Shown piece by piece: positions 59,665-64,000 of a stretch of DNA of 64,000 nucleotides (position 1 is the stretch's first letter; every line of letters begins with the position of its first letter). Below the pieces are notes generated by a model that worked only from the letters and a program-made list of their open reading frames with translations, was not told where the DNA came from and did no database searches. Position numbers and translations under genes: made by a program. Location: NCBI RefSeq assembly GCF_964204865.1, contig NC_135250.1:1426001-1490000 (forward strand), in the 5' to 3' direction. The stretch is from Styela clava (taxonomy: Eukaryota > Chordata > Ascidiacea > Stolidobranchia > Styelidae).

Positions 59665-61721
59665 TAAAGAATCCCAGTCAGAAATAAGTGGAAATTGACC
59701 AAAGCACTTTAGTCTGCCATTGTAATTTTGCTCAGTTATCAATCTTATTTATTACTAAGTTACTTATTTACTCAATTACTTGGAGCAAATTCATCCAAAC
59801 AAAAAACAGAATTTATATCATAGGAACTTTAACTCAATGGTAGATTTTACTTTTTTTGAGAGAAACCTGTTTGGCTTATATTTTATCATGAAGCCCCTTT
59901 ATATTTCTACTCTAACCACCTGCCTTAGCTGTCTAAATGCCTAATCTCTGATGAAATTCAACTATCGTTTTGACGTGTGCATGAAAGCTCGTGAATCTGA
60001 ATCGAATTACTCGTTAACTAAATATATGCCTGACATGGAATGGTAACTGGATGGCAGAATATATAATTAGGCCATTTTATCCGCTTTACTTCCCTCATAG
60101 TTAAATGTGAAATCAGTAATTTATTTCTTCGCCATACTGAAAAAATGAACTATAAATACACAAATTCAAAGAAATTTAAAAAAATCTAACTTCAGAGTGA
60201 AAGGAGATGCCAAAACCAATTCTGAAAGTCCATTCTGTAATGAATTCGTTGTCATTTATTTTTTCAAACCAATTGCTTTGGTTTTGCATTCTACAAATTT
60301 CTTTGCAATCATTCTGTTAATGAGTTTGCTCTGAACACAGGCTTTGTTCAAGCGATAATTCAGAAAGGGTGTCTGCTTGACATTCGGAATGGATGTTTTT
60401 GGATAGTTTATTGAATTTTTTCTTTCTGTGCAAAAAGTTTCACAAGTGGAATGGAATATTTTCAATTTGTGATGTATGAATATTATGAAATAATATTTCA
60501 TCATTTTAGGTAGCCTATGCAATAAGCTACAATCCTGGGTAATTTTAAAGAAAAACAATCAACCAAATATTTCTGATTGGGAGATTGAAGCTTCTTTTTT
60601 ACATATTTTTTTTCATATTAAACCAGATTTTTTTTTATGTGTACTTTCTTGTCATTCCAGAATGATAGCTTCACTTTCACATAGTGTTTTGTAACTGGGG
60701 GGAAGGGGTATAAAAATATCGTAAGTGCCTATTGAGGTTGCAAACATGGTGTGTTTCAAAGCGTATAAAATCTTTCGTAGTACGGGCAGCCTGACAACCA
60801 GATCAGATAAAGTGAGTGAATGAGGATAGTTTTAGGCTCCATTTTTATATTGATTTTCTCACTGACGTGCAATGCATTCTAGTGAGGGCCTGACTTTTAT
60901 CAGTTACGCTTCTAGTCGTAATTTCAGGTCTGTAGATTAAACAGTTCAATGATACAGGTTTGTTTCAGACCACCACCAAGGCAGTTTTTATAACTTTTAT
61001 TTTGATCATAATCAGAATACCAGGCAAAAAAATGGTTGGTATAAGCATATAAAAACTGATATGAAATCTGGTTAATTTTGATTCGACGATCAACGTAATA
61101 TACCGTGAATCAACTGAGGAAAGGCAGTTCGGTATGGAAGAGCACGAAGTTTAAAAAAACACAGAATCTGAATATATATTAAAATAAAAACGTGTTGCCA
61201 ATTAAAAAATTGCTCGAAATATATAGTCTCCGTGGCATTGTAGCTTGGCCGATAGCGTCAACATATTCATATTGAACATGTTTATTTTTTATATATTTCG
61301 TATTTTCTAGCTATGTAACAGATTTACCATAAAAACGATAAGACATTAGTATTTGTCAAAATATTTTGGCAATATTCTTCTACTGCTTTTTAACGTTGTT
61401 TGTCGAAATCGAATCTCTCTCTCTCTCTCTCTTGATAAATATTAGGCCTTCATAAATGTTATAGTATCGTCCAAAATCTACAATTGTTGCAAGCAATTTT
61501 GTGATTCATTACTATTATATAATTTTTAATTATTTCTTTCGTCGTTAACATATTTCAGGATTCACTAAAGCTGTTCTATACCGCTCCTAGTGGTTGTTTC
61601 ACACGTGCGTCACAGTCTGGACCTCAATTTCCTTATTTCTCGTTGTTTATCGTGCACCTGTCTACGTTTCTTAGCCAGTATTGTATTTAATAGATATCTT
61701 TTCTTCGCGTTTTCACAAAAA
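59665..61721. other. Spacer between NAA20 and PRMT1
   Basis: A decayed SINE 3' piece at 60005-60100 (ACATGGAATGGTAACTGG) and a (TC)n run at 61413-61432. A 100-codon minus frame at 60256-60558 is Lys-rich with no support. The PRMT1 promoter and 5' UTR should lie near the right end. Confidence 0.5.

Positions 61722-64000
<2,279 letters not shown>

Noticed and set aside
60256-60558. 100-codon minus-strand frame between NAA20 and PRMT1
   Set aside because: No conserved motif or exon signals; Lys/Ile-rich as expected of AT-rich spacer.

Overview
This is an AT-rich nuclear window from an animal. The genes have short GT-AG introns, the proteins are metazoan in type (fibronectin III modules, NAA20, PRMT1, SUB1/PC4, ZFAND2/AIRAPL, a secreted trypsin), and the DNA is crowded with small transposable elements. 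Compact introns and several start codons lying just behind strong splice acceptors would suit a tunicate or another invertebrate deuterostome. That placement is a guess, not something the sequence proves. No rRNA, CRISPR or free-standing tRNA gene was seen.

Layout. 1-5.7 kb (minus strand): the 5' six exons of a fibronectin-III gene that runs off the left edge. 9.0-17.5 kb (minus): a complete ten-exon paralogue whose product begins MGCCQS, a likely myristoylation/palmitoylation anchor. The two have nearly the same exon sizes and phases, so they are a tandem duplication. 21.1-23.0 kb (minus): four-exon SUB1/PC4. 27.6-28.4 kb (minus): intronless ZFAND2/AIRAPL-like protein with two AN1 zinc fingers, a ubiquitin-interacting motif and a CaaX end. 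33.7-35.6 and 43.4-45.6 kb (plus): two related large genes with intronless coding regions and five MIB-like SH3 repeats, which I cannot assign to a described family. 48.0-53.9 kb (minus): six-exon secreted trypsin-like protease with the full catalytic triad. 57.8-59.7 kb (plus): three-exon NAA20. 61.7 kb to the right edge (plus): the first exons of PRMT1 (or PRMT8).

Much of the rest is mobile DNA. (i) A tRNA-derived SINE with a GGATA/TATCC-repeat tail is present about 19 times, often fragmented or interrupted. (ii) Many short hAT-like elements with CAGTGGTTC or CAGGG ends and 8-bp target duplications. (iii) Three longer non-coding elements with TAGGGATG-type (Ac-like) ends, one nested in another, and two of the three inserted in SINEs. 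(iv) MITEs sharing a GAAGTATGCG(A/C)ACC-type end, three of one kind and two of a second; four of the five have perfect 8-bp target duplications. (v) An unrecognised repeat bounded by ACTTATCGATC, one copy of which has an apparent empty site in a nearby duplicated segment. The genes do not form one pathway. The two FN3 genes and the two SH3-repeat genes each look like local duplications; the others are ordinary housekeeping or secreted-enzyme genes. Exon boundaries were worked out by eye from splice signals, frame and paralogue or family comparison.
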